From contig JAZRDJ010000041.1 of assembly GCA_045660245.1 (NCBI GenBank), positions 1-18,182 on the forward strand: 18,182 nt of DNA, written 5' to 3'. The DNA is from RGIG3872 sp045660245 (GTDB lineage: Bacteria > Bacillota > Clostridia > Christensenellales > UBA1242). Both the position numbers and the translations under genes were made by a program. The notes under the pieces are model-generated. The model did not search any database. It was not told the origin of the DNA and saw only the letters and a program-made list of their open reading frames with translations. Positions 1 to 7,649 of the stretch are shown here, one piece after another (the stretch's first letter is position 1; each line of letters begins with the position of its first letter).

Positions 1-13
1 AAGGAGAATAACA

Positions 14-814
14 ATGAGAGAATTTTTTGTTAATTTATTTAGTATGGAAAGAGGTTCTGAAATAACTCTATTTTCTGGTTGGCATTTTATGTATATCATT
101 GCCATACTGGGACTTACATTACTTCTTGGAATCCTTTTCAAAAAGAAATCTGACAGAGCAAAGAAAATACTTCTTTCTGTCCTTGCTTACTGTGTGATTG
201 GTGTTTATATTGCAGATTTCTTCATTATGCCACTTGCAACAGGAACGCTTGGGGCAAATGGTGGTATTGATGTTGACAAACTTCCATTCCATATCTGTAC
301 ATTGCTTTCATTCTTTGTTGGGTTTGCTCAGTTTAATCCGAAGTTTGCAAAAGTCAAGGACGCAATTGTTGCCCTTGCTATTATTTCGTCACTTATGTAT
401 ATCACATATCCAGGCTCTGCTCTCGGTGGTGTAACGGTGTTCTCATACAAGGTGACACAAACATTCGCTTATCACGGATTGTTGTTTGCGTGGGGAACTC
501 TTTCACTTGCATTGAATGCTGTTGAGTTCAATTGGAAAACAATTTGGAAGCCACTTGTTGGTCTTGTTATTATTGCTCTTTGGGCTTCATTTGGAAACGC
601 TGTGTATTCAAGTGCAGATCATCACTATGATTGGTTCTTCGTGACAGGTTCAACATTTGGAATGTCACCATATTTGATGCCGTTGCTTGTGATTTGTGCC
701 ACATTTGCAATGGTTGCAATTATTTATGCTATCAATCATGTGTCAAGAATTGTTGCGAGAAAAATTGCAATCAAAAAACAGCAAAAAACTCAAACGACAG
801 AAGAAAAGGCGTAG
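14..814 (+). CDS. TIGR02206/YwaF-family integral membrane protein
   Basis: A 266-residue polytopic membrane protein of unknown function. About seven hydrophobic segments are visible, near residues 24-42, 52-72, 90-107, 115-133, 150-170, 178-197 and 219-241, followed by a short basic, Gln-rich tail expected to be cytoplasmic. The LPFHIC motif at 90-95 and the YPG at 132-134 are typical of the TIGR02206 (B. subtilis YwaF-like) family, and the length fits. The ATG at 14 follows an AAGGAG ribosome site at 1-6 with a 7-base gap. Because the window begins at this site, nothing can be said about its promoter or upstream partners. A strong terminator follows, so it ends its transcription unit. The family has no established substrate, so none is proposed. 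Confidence 0.85.
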   Translation: MREFFVNLFSMERGSEITLFSGWHFMYIIAILGLTLLLGILFKKKSDRAKKILLSVLAYCVIGVYIADFFIMPLATGTLGANGGIDVDKLPFHICTLLSFFVGFAQFNPKFAKVKDAIVALAIISSLMYITYPGSALGGVTVFSYKVTQTFAYHGLLFAWGTLSLALNAVEFNWKTIWKPLVGLVIIALWASFGNAVYSSADHHYDWFFVTGSTFGMSPYLMPLLVICATFAMVAIIYAINHVSRIVARKIAIKKQQKTQTTEEKA

Positions 815-832
815 GTGTTTTTGATTGATATG

Positions 833-866
833 AAACCAAACCAAAATTATGGGTTTGGTTTTTTTA
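833..866 (+). terminator. Rho-independent terminator after the YwaF-like gene
   Basis: A perfect 10-bp stem (AAACCAAACC at 833-842 with GGTTTGGTTT at 852-861) encloses a 9-base loop and runs into a T tract ending at 866. It starts 18 bases after the stop codon. Confidence 0.9.
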
Positions 867-896
867 TACAAAACATACAAAAAAAGTTCAAATGTG

Positions 897-925
897 TTCA
901 TGAAAAATAAATTTATATGTATAAT
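897..925 (+). promoter_or_regulatory. Putative promoter of degV
   Basis: A perfect TATAAT -10 box lies at 920-925, and a weak -35 (TTCATG, 897-902, 3 of 6 matches) lies 17 bases upstream. It sits between a terminator and a gene start, where a promoter is needed. Confidence 0.55.
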
Positions 926-960
926 TTTGACCGAAAACAAAGTTAAAGGAGTTTTTGTGT

Positions 961-1827
961 ATGAAAAAAGTTGCTATTGTGACTGACAATAATGCTGGTA
1001 TGTATGCTGGGCAAACAGAAGAGGGAATTTTCATTGTTCCAATGCCAGTGATGATCAACGATGAGGAATATTTTGAAGGTGTGAACTTGACTATCGATGA
1101 GTTTTATGCAGCGCTTTCAGCAGACAAAAAGGTTTCAACATCGCAACCATCACCTGGAGATGTGATGGAAGTGTGGAACAAGGTTCTTGAATCTTATGAC
1201 GAACTTGTGTTCATTCCAATGTCAAGCGGACTTTCAAAGACATATGACACTGCAGTGATGCTCTCTGGTGAGTACAATGGCAGGGTTGAAGTTGCAGACG
1301 CAAAAAAGATTTCTTCAACAATGAAGAGAGCCGTTATGGATGCATATCATATGGCTCAAGAGGGCTTGTCTGCAAAGGAAATCAAAGAAACTCTTGAAAA
1401 ACACGCGCTTGACTCAAGCATTTATATCATGGTTGACACATTGAAATATCTCAAAAAGGGTGGCAGAATTTCACCAGCAGTGGCTGCGTTTGGTACACTT
1501 CTTCATATCAAGCCAGTGCTCACAATTCAAGGTGACAAACTCGATTCATTTGCAAAAGTAATGAATGTGATTCAAGCAAAAAAGAAAATGATTGAAGCAA
1601 TCAAAAAGGATATTGAAACAAGATTTTTGGATGATTACAAAGACAAAAAACTCGTGATCTCAGTTGTTCACGGCAACAACATTCAAAAGGCTGAAGAATT
1701 CAAAAAAGATATTTTGAGAGAATTTCCAGACATTGAGTTTTCTGGAATTGACGAACTCTCACTTTCTGTTGCGTGTCACATTGGTCCAGGATCACTTGCA
1801 ATCACGCTCACAAAGAAATTGTCATAA
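961..1827 (+). CDS. DegV family fatty-acid-binding protein
   Basis: A 288-residue DegV-fold protein. DegV proteins bind a single fatty acid, and in Bacillota the FakB members present it to the kinase FakA for phosphorylation and entry into phospholipid synthesis. Family signatures are visible in order: the N-terminal strand with VTDN (residues 7-10), TSQPS (60-64) and SSGLS (88-92), which form the carboxylate-binding site, then YLKKGGRIS (163-171) and IKPVLTI (183-189). ATG 961 was chosen because AAAGGAG at 945-951 is spaced nine bases from it. An in-frame TTG at 955 is only three bases from that site and is unlikely. The gene stands alone between two terminators. Whether it acts as FakB cannot be decided, since no fakA is in the window. 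Confidence 0.9.
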   Translation: MKKVAIVTDNNAGMYAGQTEEGIFIVPMPVMINDEEYFEGVNLTIDEFYAALSADKKVSTSQPSPGDVMEVWNKVLESYDELVFIPMSSGLSKTYDTAVMLSGEYNGRVEVADAKKISSTMKRAVMDAYHMAQEGLSAKEIKETLEKHALDSSIYIMVDTLKYLKKGGRISPAVAAFGTLLHIKPVLTIQGDKLDSFAKVMNVIQAKKKMIEAIKKDIETRFLDDYKDKKLVISVVHGNNIQKAEEFKKDILREFPDIEFSGIDELSLSVACHIGPGSLAITLTKKLS

Positions 1828-1855
1828 TTTTCGATTTGTATCGCACACAAAAATC

Positions 1856-1893
1856 AAGGGACAAACATTTGCGTTTGTCCTTTTCTTTTTTTC
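1856..1893 (+). terminator. Rho-independent terminator after degV
   Basis: Stem GGACAAAC (1859-1866) / GTTTGTCC (1873-1880) with a 6-base loop, extended by G-U and A-T pairs outward, followed by a T-rich run to 1893. Confidence 0.9.
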
Positions 1894-1917
1894 TTTTGAA
1901 AAATCATCAAAAATCAT

Positions 1918-1946
1918 TTGACAATATGAATTGGTGTTCATACAAT
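1918..1946 (+). promoter_or_regulatory. Promoter of the arsR/smtB-zinc ATPase operon
   Basis: A perfect TTGACA -35 (1918-1923) is followed, with an ideal 17-base spacer, by TACAAT (1941-1946; 5 of 6 matches to TATAAT). It lies directly downstream of the degV terminator and 35 bases before the sensor start. Confidence 0.85.
1925..1942 (+). promoter_or_regulatory. SmtB/CzrA-type metalloregulator operator
   Basis: Inverted repeat TATGAA (1925-1930), six bases, TTCATA (1937-1942). Its core TGAA-N6-TTCA has the geometry known for SmtB and CzrA operators. It fills the spacer between the -35 and -10 boxes, so a bound repressor would block RNA polymerase. The next gene encodes a repressor of this family with a matching metal site, which implies autoregulation. 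Confidence 0.8.
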
Positions 1947-1981
1947 ATGTATTGAAAATATGTAAAAAAAGGGGACAAAGC

Positions 1982-2335
1982 ATGGATTACAAGGCAATTG
2001 AAGAAAACATCAAACGCGAGAGAATGGATTTTTTGAAACAACTCATTTTGGATGAAAGCATTTCAAAAAAGTTGTCAGAATTTTACAAGGTGATTGGTGA
2101 TGGAACAAGGCTCAAGATTTTGTACGCTCTTTCAATGCAAAGTTTGTGTGTGCATGAAATTGTGGATTTGATCGGGATTTCTCAATCACTCGCATCTCAT
2201 CAACTGGCAGTTCTCAAAAAACACAAACTTGTGACTGTGAGAAGGCGAAAGAATGAGAGTATTTATACCTTGGCAGACGCGCACGTTGCAGAACTTTTGA
2301 ATATTGCTGTAACTCATGTTTTGGAGGGAAAGTAG
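1982..2335 (+). CDS. ArsR/SmtB family zinc-responsive repressor
   Basis: A 117-residue winged-helix dimeric repressor. The helix-turn-helix lies around residues 55-81 (SLCVHEIVDL, then ISQSLASHQLAVLKKHKLV) and is followed by the beta wing (TVRRRKNESIYTL). The C-terminal helix carries D99, H101, H112 and E115. That D-x-H-x10-H-x2-E spacing is the alpha-5 zinc site of SmtB, so Zn(II) is the likely inducer. C56 and H58 in the recognition region could contribute to a CadC-like alpha-3N site, so Cd or Pb sensing is not excluded. ATG 1982 follows AAAGGGG (1968-1974) with a 7-base gap. An in-frame TTG at 1931 lies inside the operator and upstream of the -10 box, so it cannot be the start. The ATPase begins six bases after the stop, forming a two-gene operon. 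Confidence 0.92.
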   Translation: MDYKAIEENIKRERMDFLKQLILDESISKKLSEFYKVIGDGTRLKILYALSMQSLCVHEIVDLIGISQSLASHQLAVLKKHKLVTVRRRKNESIYTLADAHVAELLNIAVTHVLEGK

Positions 2336-2341
2336 ATAATC

Positions 2342-4474
2342 ATGAAACTCGAATACAAACTGGGGAGAATTCATTGTGCTGGGTGTGCTCAGGCACTCGA
2401 AGAAATTCTTTCAAAGGTTCAGGGCGTGAAAAGAGTTGGTTTGAACTTTATTTCAAACGTTGTCACCTTTGAAATTGAGGACAAAAACCGCAGAAAAATT
2501 GAAGAAGATATCAAATCAGCAATTTTGAAGTTTGACAGACACATTGAAATCATGGATCCTCATGCTGAAGAAAAGGCGGAGAAAAAGGAAAAAATCAAAA
2601 GTGTGTTTAGATTTGTGGGGCTTGGGATTGGCCTTGCTGTCATGGTGCTTTTGATGGTGTTCAACTGGAATTTTTATCTTGAACTCGGGCTTGCGCTCTT
2701 TGCATACTTGCTTGTTGGTCATGGGGTTTTGTTTTCTGCTTTTTCAAATATTCTCAGAGGCAAGATTTTTGATGAGAACTTTTTGATGAGCATTGCAACA
2801 ATTGGTGCGTTTGTTTTGGGTGAATTTTCAGAGGCTGTGGGAGTCATGGTATTCTTTGGCATTGGTGAGATTTTTCAAAACATGGCTGTAAAAAACTCTG
2901 AAAAATCAATCAAAAAAATTGCAGGCATCAAAGAAAGCAGGGCAAGGCTTGTTCTCGATAATACTGAAATGGACGTAACACTCGAAAAAGTGTCAGTCGG
3001 CGATTTTGTCCGTGTGAATGCTGGTGAAAAAGTCCCACTTGATGGCAAAATTGTTGAGGGAGAGTCATATGTCAATCTTTCGGTCTTGACTGGTGAGTCA
3101 AAAGAAAAATTCATGAGGGTAAATGATGAAATTTTGTCCGGATCAATCCCGACCACTGCATCACTCCTGATTGAAGTGACAAAACTTGAAAGTGAGAGCA
3201 CTGTTTCAAAAATTATCGAACTCGTGGAGCAGTCGAGCACAAACAAGTCAAAGACGGAAAAGTTTATTTCAAGATTTTCAAAATGGTACACGCCGATCGT
3301 TGTTTCATTGGCACTCTTGATTGCATTTTTGGTTCCAGCGTTCTCGGGTTATCAAAACTTTGCTGTTTGGGCATACCGAGCGCTTGTGTTTCTGGTTGTA
3401 TCGTGTCCATGTGCACTTGTAATTTCAGTTCCGCTCACATTTTTTGCTGGAATTGGTGCAATGGCCAGAAATGGCGTGCTTGTGAAGGGTGCTGGTTTTT
3501 TGGAAAAACTTGCAAATGCTGACACTTTCATTTTTGACAAAACAGGAACATTGACCCATGGCGAATTTGTTGTTTCAAAAATTCATGCAGAAGAAGAGAA
3601 GACGAGCGAGGAAATTTTGGAATTTGTGGCATATGCTGAGGCATTTTCAAACCATCGAATTGCAAAGTCAATTGTTGAAGAATACAAGAGGACAACAAAA
3701 AATGTCATTGATAGCAAATGGATCAATGGAATGATTGAAATCGCGGGTGAGGGCGTTCAGGCCAACATTTTTGGAATTGATTGTTTGGTTGGCAATGCAA
3801 AACTCCTTGAAAGCAACGATGTTGTGTTTGAAGAGTTCAAAACTCCAAACACGGTTGTGTATCTCGCTCAAAACGGGACATATGCGGGGTTTATTGAAAT
3901 CAAGGATAGGGTGAGAGAAGAATCGACTGGTGCAATTGCATTGCTTCGCGAAAATGGTGCAAAACATATCGCCATGTTCACAGGTGATACCGCAGATGTT
4001 GCAAAAGTTGTTGCAAGCGAACTTGAGATGGATTCATTCCATGCAAACTTGCTCCCAGCGGACAAGGTTGAAAAATTGAATAATATGTCGCGTCATGGAC
4101 AAAAAATCTCATTTGTTGGTGATGGGATCAATGATGCTCCGATTCTTTCTTGCGTTGATGTTGGTATTGCAATGGGTGGTGTTGGATCAGATATTGCAAT
4201 CGAGTCTGCAGATGTGGTCATCGTGAATGATGATCTTTTGAAAATTCCTTTTGCATCACTACTCTCAAAGAGAACAAAAAATATTGTAATTCAAAACATT
4301 GTGCTTTCAATTGGGATCAAGATTGGTGTGCTTATTCTTGCTACTCTCGGTCTTTCAAACATGTGGCTTGGAATTTTTGCAGATGTTGGTGTGGCACTAC
4401 TTGCCATTTTGAATGCCATGCGTGCGCTTATTGTTACAAAGAAAATCAAAAGAAAACTGGACAAAAAACAATAA
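2342..4474 (+). CDS. P1B-2 type Zn/Cd/Pb-exporting ATPase
   Basis: A 710-residue heavy-metal P-type ATPase (ZntA/CadA-like) that pumps divalent metal out of the cytoplasm. It has an N-terminal heavy-metal-associated domain with C12-A-G-C15, then membrane helices, and the actuator TGES at 250-253. The membrane metal site is C355-P356-C357, the phosphorylated Asp is D399 in DKTGTLT, and the hinge is G593 to P600 (GDGINDAP). The last helix contains ADVG with the Asp that is characteristic of Zn/Cd/Pb pumps. The N-domain 'HP' motif reads NHR (H438-R439), an uncommon replacement of the usual proline. The start lies 13 bases after GGAGGG and six after the arsR stop, so translation is probably coupled. 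Regulation is expected through the operator at 1925-1942. ZntA and CadA cannot be told apart from sequence alone. Confidence 0.93.
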   Translation: MKLEYKLGRIHCAGCAQALEEILSKVQGVKRVGLNFISNVVTFEIEDKNRRKIEEDIKSAILKFDRHIEIMDPHAEEKAEKKEKIKSVFRFVGLGIGLAVMVLLMVFNWNFYLELGLALFAYLLVGHGVLFSAFSNILRGKIFDENFLMSIATIGAFVLGEFSEAVGVMVFFGIGEIFQNMAVKNSEKSIKKIAGIKESRARLVLDNTEMDVTLEKVSVGDFVRVNAGEKVPLDGKIVEGESYVNLSVLTGESKEKFMRVNDEILSGSIPTTASLLIEVTKLESESTVSKIIELVEQSSTNKSKTEKFISRFSKWYTPIVVSLALLIAFLVPAFSGYQNFAVWAYRALVFLVVSCPCALVISVPLTFFAGIGAMARNGVLVKGAGFLEKLANADTFIFDKTGTLTHGEFVVSKIHAEEEKTSEEILEFVAYAEAFSNHRIAKSIVEEYKRTTKNVIDSKWINGMIEIAGEGVQANIFGIDCLVGNAKLLESNDVVFEEFKTPNTVVYLAQNGTYAGFIEIKDRVREESTGAIALLRENGAKHIAMFTGDTADVAKVVASELEMDSFHANLLPADKVEKLNNMSRHGQKISFVGDGINDAPILSCVDVGIAMGGVGSDIAIESADVVIVNDDLLKIPFASLLSKRTKNIVIQNIVLSIGIKIGVLILATLGLSNMWLGIFADVGVALLAILNAMRALIVTKKIKRKLDKKQ

Positions 4475-4486
4475 AACTGATATAAT
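4458..4486 (+). promoter_or_regulatory. Promoter of the argS operon, inside the ATPase 3' end
   Basis: TGGACA (4458-4463; 5 of 6 matches) and a perfect TATAAT (4481-4486) are separated by 17 bases. The -35 lies within the last codons of the upstream ATPase. Transcription would start near G4493, about 28 bases before the argS ATG. Confidence 0.8.
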
Positions 4487-4520
4487 CCTTTTGAAATATT
4501 TATTTCAAGGGGATTTTTTT
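4487..4520 (+). promoter_or_regulatory. Hairpin covering the argS ribosome site
   Basis: An 11-bp stem with two G-U pairs (4487-4497 with 4502-4512, loop 4498-4501) includes the argS ribosome site AAGGGG (4507-4512) in its 3' arm. It is followed by A and seven T residues, so it also resembles a terminator. Transcripts starting at the local promoter near 4493 would lack much of the 5' arm, whereas read-through from the ATPase gene would carry the full hairpin. Confidence 0.5.
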
Positions 4521-6281
4521 ATGGATTTGGTTTCGGAAATTTGTGAACTTGTAAAAACAGGCTTTGAAAAATCAGGGATTCATGGCGCGAGTGTCAACAT
4601 TGTTTACTCAGCAAGACCAGAACTTGCTGATTTTCAATGCAACAGCGTTTTTGCTGTGGCAAAGCAAGCGGGCATGAAGCCTTTTGATCTTGCTGAAAAA
4701 ATTGTTTCAAACATTGAAAAGACAGGTGCCTTTGAGTTTTCTGCATGCATGCCAGCATTCATCAATATCAAGGTATCAGACAAAAGACTTTCAAGAGAAC
4801 TGAATGAAAGAAATGAAAATGTACTTTTGGGTGTTGTTCAAGACAAAAATCCACTCACTGTTGTCATGGATTATGGTGGGGCAAATGTTGCAAAAGAACT
4901 TCATGTTGGGCATTTGAGAAGTCCAATCATCGGTGAGGCGCTCGCAAGACTTTACAGATTGCATGGACACAAAGTAATCACCGACACACACCTTGGCGAT
5001 TATGGTCTTCAGATGGGGCTTACTATTGCTGAACTTCAAGAAGATGGTTATGTTGATGGTTATTTTGACAAGACAAAGAAGAACAAAGAGATCACCCTTG
5101 ATACACTGAACGAGGAATATCCAAAAGCATCAAAGAGAAAAAACATTGATCCAGAGTTCAAGAAAAAAGCAGACCTCTATACACTCTTCATTCAACAAAG
5201 GAAAGAGCCATATTACTCGATATACAAAGATATTAGAGAAATTTCTGTGAACAAGATCAGAGAGAATTATGCCGACCTCAACTGTTTCTTTGATTTGTGG
5301 TATGGCGAGAGCACTGCTGCACCTTATATTGATCAAATTGTTCAAACTTTTGAAAAACAAGGGCTCACTCGTGAAAGTGAGGGCGCTGTGGTGGTTGATG
5401 TTGCAGTTGAAGGTGAGAATATCCCAACGGACAAAAGAGATGAAGATGGGAACATTCTCTTCAAAAATCCAATGCCTCCAATGATTCTCAAAAAATATAA
5501 TGGTGCTGATATGTATGCAACGAGCGATGTTGCAACAATTTTGCAAAGAAACATTGATTTCAAGCCAGACAAGATGCTCTATATCGTTGACTTCAGACAG
5601 GGCAAACACTTCACACAAGTATTCCGCGCTTCAAAACTTGCCGGAATTTCACCAGAAGATCAGGAACTTGTGCATGTTGGTTTTGGAACAATGAATGGAA
5701 AAGACGGAAAAGCCTTCAAGACTCGTGAGGGAACAACAGTTAAACTCGACGATGTCATTGGCATGATCAAGAGCAAGGCGGCTGAAAAGATAGCGGCAAA
5801 TGGTCTTGAACCAGACGACAAACTTGCCCTTCAGATCGGTGTTGCTGCACTCAAATTTGGTGATCTTTCAAACATTGTTTCAAAGGATTATATTTTTGAT
5901 CTTGACAGATTTGCTTCATTTGAAGGAAAGAATGGGCCATACATTCAATACACTTGCGCAAGAATAAACTCGCTTCTTGAAAAAGCAAATGAAACACCAT
6001 CAGAAATTGATATTTCAACACCAGAAGAGAGAAATATTGCTTTTGCACTCCTTGCGCTCACTGATAGTTATTATCTCGCAATCAATCAAAATTCACTCCA
6101 TATGGTGTGCTCAGCGCTCTATAACCTTGCAAGTGCGTTCTCTGGTTTTTACAACAATGTGAGGATCAACACTGCGGAAACAACTCAAAAGAAAAAGTAT
6201 CTTGCAATCACAAGACTTGTGCACAAAGCACTCGCTCAAGGACTTTATGTTCTTGGCATGGATATGCCAAACAAAATGTAA
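4521..6281 (+). CDS. argS: Arginyl-tRNA synthetase
   Basis: Attaches arginine to tRNA-Arg using ATP. It is a 586-residue class I enzyme. The N-terminal Add1-like domain ends near residue 110. The HIGH motif is H128-V-G-H131, and the segment ITDTHLGDYGLQMG follows. The KMSK region is degenerate (DGKAFKTREGTTVKL), as is normal for many ArgRS enzymes. The IQYTCARINSLL segment marks the start of the DALR anticodon-binding domain, and the protein ends in the usual hydrophobic LGMDMPNKM. ATG 4521 has AAGGGG at 4507-4512. The longer in-frame reading from 4413 overlaps the ATPase gene and has no ribosome site. queH starts 15 bases downstream, with no terminator between. The length matches bacterial ArgRS. 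Confidence 0.97.
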   Translation: MDLVSEICELVKTGFEKSGIHGASVNIVYSARPELADFQCNSVFAVAKQAGMKPFDLAEKIVSNIEKTGAFEFSACMPAFINIKVSDKRLSRELNERNENVLLGVVQDKNPLTVVMDYGGANVAKELHVGHLRSPIIGEALARLYRLHGHKVITDTHLGDYGLQMGLTIAELQEDGYVDGYFDKTKKNKEITLDTLNEEYPKASKRKNIDPEFKKKADLYTLFIQQRKEPYYSIYKDIREISVNKIRENYADLNCFFDLWYGESTAAPYIDQIVQTFEKQGLTRESEGAVVVDVAVEGENIPTDKRDEDGNILFKNPMPPMILKKYNGADMYATSDVATILQRNIDFKPDKMLYIVDFRQGKHFTQVFRASKLAGISPEDQELVHVGFGTMNGKDGKAFKTREGTTVKLDDVIGMIKSKAAEKIAANGLEPDDKLALQIGVAALKFGDLSNIVSKDYIFDLDRFASFEGKNGPYIQYTCARINSLLEKANETPSEIDISTPEERNIAFALLALTDSYYLAINQNSLHMVCSALYNLASAFSGFYNNVRINTAETTQKKKYLAITRLVHKALAQGLYVLGMDMPNKM

Positions 6282-6296
6282 AAGTGGGTGCTATTT

Positions 6297-6869
6297 ATGA
6301 AAAAATTACTTTTGCATTCTTGCTGTGCGCCATGTTCAACTGCGGTGATTGAAAGATTGCTTCAAGATATGCCGGACTTTGAGATCCTTGTGTATTATTA
6401 CAACCCAAACATTTTTCCTGAGGCTGAATATCAAAAACGCAAAAATGAACAAATCAAATATATTGAACTTTTGAATAATGATATAGTGAAGTTTGTTGAT
6501 GCGGATTATGTTCAGGCTGATTACTTCAATGCTGTTTCTGGGCTTGAAGATGAAAAAGAGGGCGGGAACAGATGCACAAAGTGCTTTTATTTGAGGCTTC
6601 TTGAAACGTGCTTCAAAGCGCAGGACGAAAAGGCGGATATGTTTGGAACCACACTCACAGTGAGTCCGCACAAAAATGCAGAACTCATCAATGCAATCGG
6701 GCTTCAGATTTCAAGTATGTTTGGTGTTGAGTTTTTGGTTGCAGACTTCAAAAAACAAGATGGATACAAACGAAGTGTGACACTTTCAAAAGAAAACAAC
6801 ATTTACAGGCAGAATTATTGCGGTTGCAAATTTTCAATTTGGGACGGCGCAATTTTGCCTGAGGAATAA
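6297..6869 (+). CDS. queH: Epoxyqueuosine reductase QueH
   Basis: Reduces epoxyqueuosine to queuosine at tRNA position 34, as the cobalamin-independent alternative to QueG. The 190-residue protein has all the family cysteines: HSCCAPC (C9, C10, C13), CTKC (C93, C96) and YCGC (C175, C177). In characterised QueH these bind an iron-sulfur cluster and a metal. The segments YYYNPNI and KKQDGYKRS are also family hallmarks. ATG 6297 was chosen because GGGTG at 6286-6290 is well placed. The in-frame GTG at 6288 has no usable ribosome site. It is co-transcribed with argS (15-base gap) and the next gene (23-base gap). No other queuosine gene is in the window, so the organism may take the earlier steps from elsewhere in the genome or from salvage. 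Confidence 0.92.
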   Translation: MKKLLLHSCCAPCSTAVIERLLQDMPDFEILVYYYNPNIFPEAEYQKRKNEQIKYIELLNNDIVKFVDADYVQADYFNAVSGLEDEKEGGNRCTKCFYLRLLETCFKAQDEKADMFGTTLTVSPHKNAELINAIGLQISSMFGVEFLVADFKKQDGYKRSVTLSKENNIYRQNYCGCKFSIWDGAILPEE

Positions 6870-6892
6870 GAAAAAAAAGGGGGAGAAAAGAT

Positions 6893-7504
6893 ATGAGTAA
6901 GGCAAGAAAAACAGCAAAGAAAATTTTTTGTGTGATTCTGCTCATTGTCTTTTCTCCTTTTGTTTTGCTTTATTTTTTGGTGAGATTTTTTTCAAAAAGA
7001 GCAAGATTCAATACTTATCAAAAAAACAAACCATCGGGCAGAGTACTGATTCTTTCAACCAATTTTGATGATATTTTCAAGATGGAAGACTTTGAACTTG
7101 CTGATTTGTTCAAGTACTTGTACTTTTATCAAGGGTACATGGTCAAAAAGTTTGAAGGTCAGGGATTTGCTACTTGTCTGAAACTCAAAAAACAAGGCAA
7201 AGAATTTTTGCTTGAATATAGTTTGCGCGGAAGAAAACAAACGAAAAATAGGATTGCATCGCTCGAAACAAAAATGAAAAAGACAAAAACAGTTGATGGA
7301 ATTTTGATCTTTGAGAGAGAACCAGGAATGGAAGACCTTGAACTTGCAAAATCAAAGGGGATTGAAATTGTTTCCGCTAGCAAACTCAAAATTCTCTTTG
7401 ATGCAGTGACAGCAAAATTGGTCAATGAACCAGAAGATGGGGACAAAAACTGGAACAAGTCTGTCGATGAAGTGCTTGAAGAAATGTATCCAAATAGTAT
7501 TTGA
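6893..7504 (+). CDS. Membrane-anchored protein with a degenerate Mrr-like nuclease-fold domain
   Basis: A 203-residue protein of unknown function. A basic N-terminus and one strong hydrophobic helix (about residues 11-32) anchor it, with the rest probably cytoplasmic. Residues 64-172 follow the order of an Mrr/restriction-endonuclease-like domain: GYMVKKFEGQGF (81-92), a beta strand after GKEFLLE (102-108), an alpha helix, VDGILIF (134-140), and ELAKSKGIEIVSASKL (150-165). The catalytic positions appear lost: no Asp follows the GxG turn, and the usual Q/E-x-K reads E108-Y-S. A non-catalytic, structural or DNA-contacting role is therefore more likely. ATG 6893 follows AGGGGGAG (6878-6885). It is the third gene of the argS operon and ends with tandem TGA codons before a terminator. 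The fold call is by eye and uncertain. Confidence 0.6.
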   Translation: MSKARKTAKKIFCVILLIVFSPFVLLYFLVRFFSKRARFNTYQKNKPSGRVLILSTNFDDIFKMEDFELADLFKYLYFYQGYMVKKFEGQGFATCLKLKKQGKEFLLEYSLRGRKQTKNRIASLETKMKKTKTVDGILIFEREPGMEDLELAKSKGIEIVSASKLKILFDAVTAKLVNEPEDGDKNWNKSVDEVLEEMYPNSI

Positions 7505-7514
7505 TGAAATCACG

Positions 7515-7551
7515 GTTGCAGAGTTTTTGCCTCTGCAACTTTTGTTTTTTT
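7515..7551 (+). terminator. Rho-independent terminator of the argS-queH operon
   Basis: Perfect 9-bp stem GTTGCAGAG (7515-7523) / CTCTGCAAC (7531-7539), 7-base loop, then a T-rich tract to 7551. The 98 bases from here to the next gene show no convincing promoter. A TCTCC/GGAGA pairing (7616-7620 with 7640-7644) could cover the next ribosome site. Confidence 0.93.
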
Positions 7552-7649
7552 GTACAATTTTGGCTATTGCTGTTTTTTGATGACACGAGCGTTGTTTGTT
7601 TGAGTAAATAACCATTCTCCTGCATACACTATTGTTGTGGGAGATTTTT

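Noticed and set aside
1931..1981. Upstream TTG start for the ArsR-type repressor
   Set aside because: The TTG lies inside the operator and ahead of the -10 box, so it is not transcribed from that promoter. ATG 1982 has a good ribosome site.
7502..7507. Possible TGA recoding
   Set aside because: Tandem TGA codons are followed directly by a terminator, and TGG is used for Trp throughout, so TGA is a stop.
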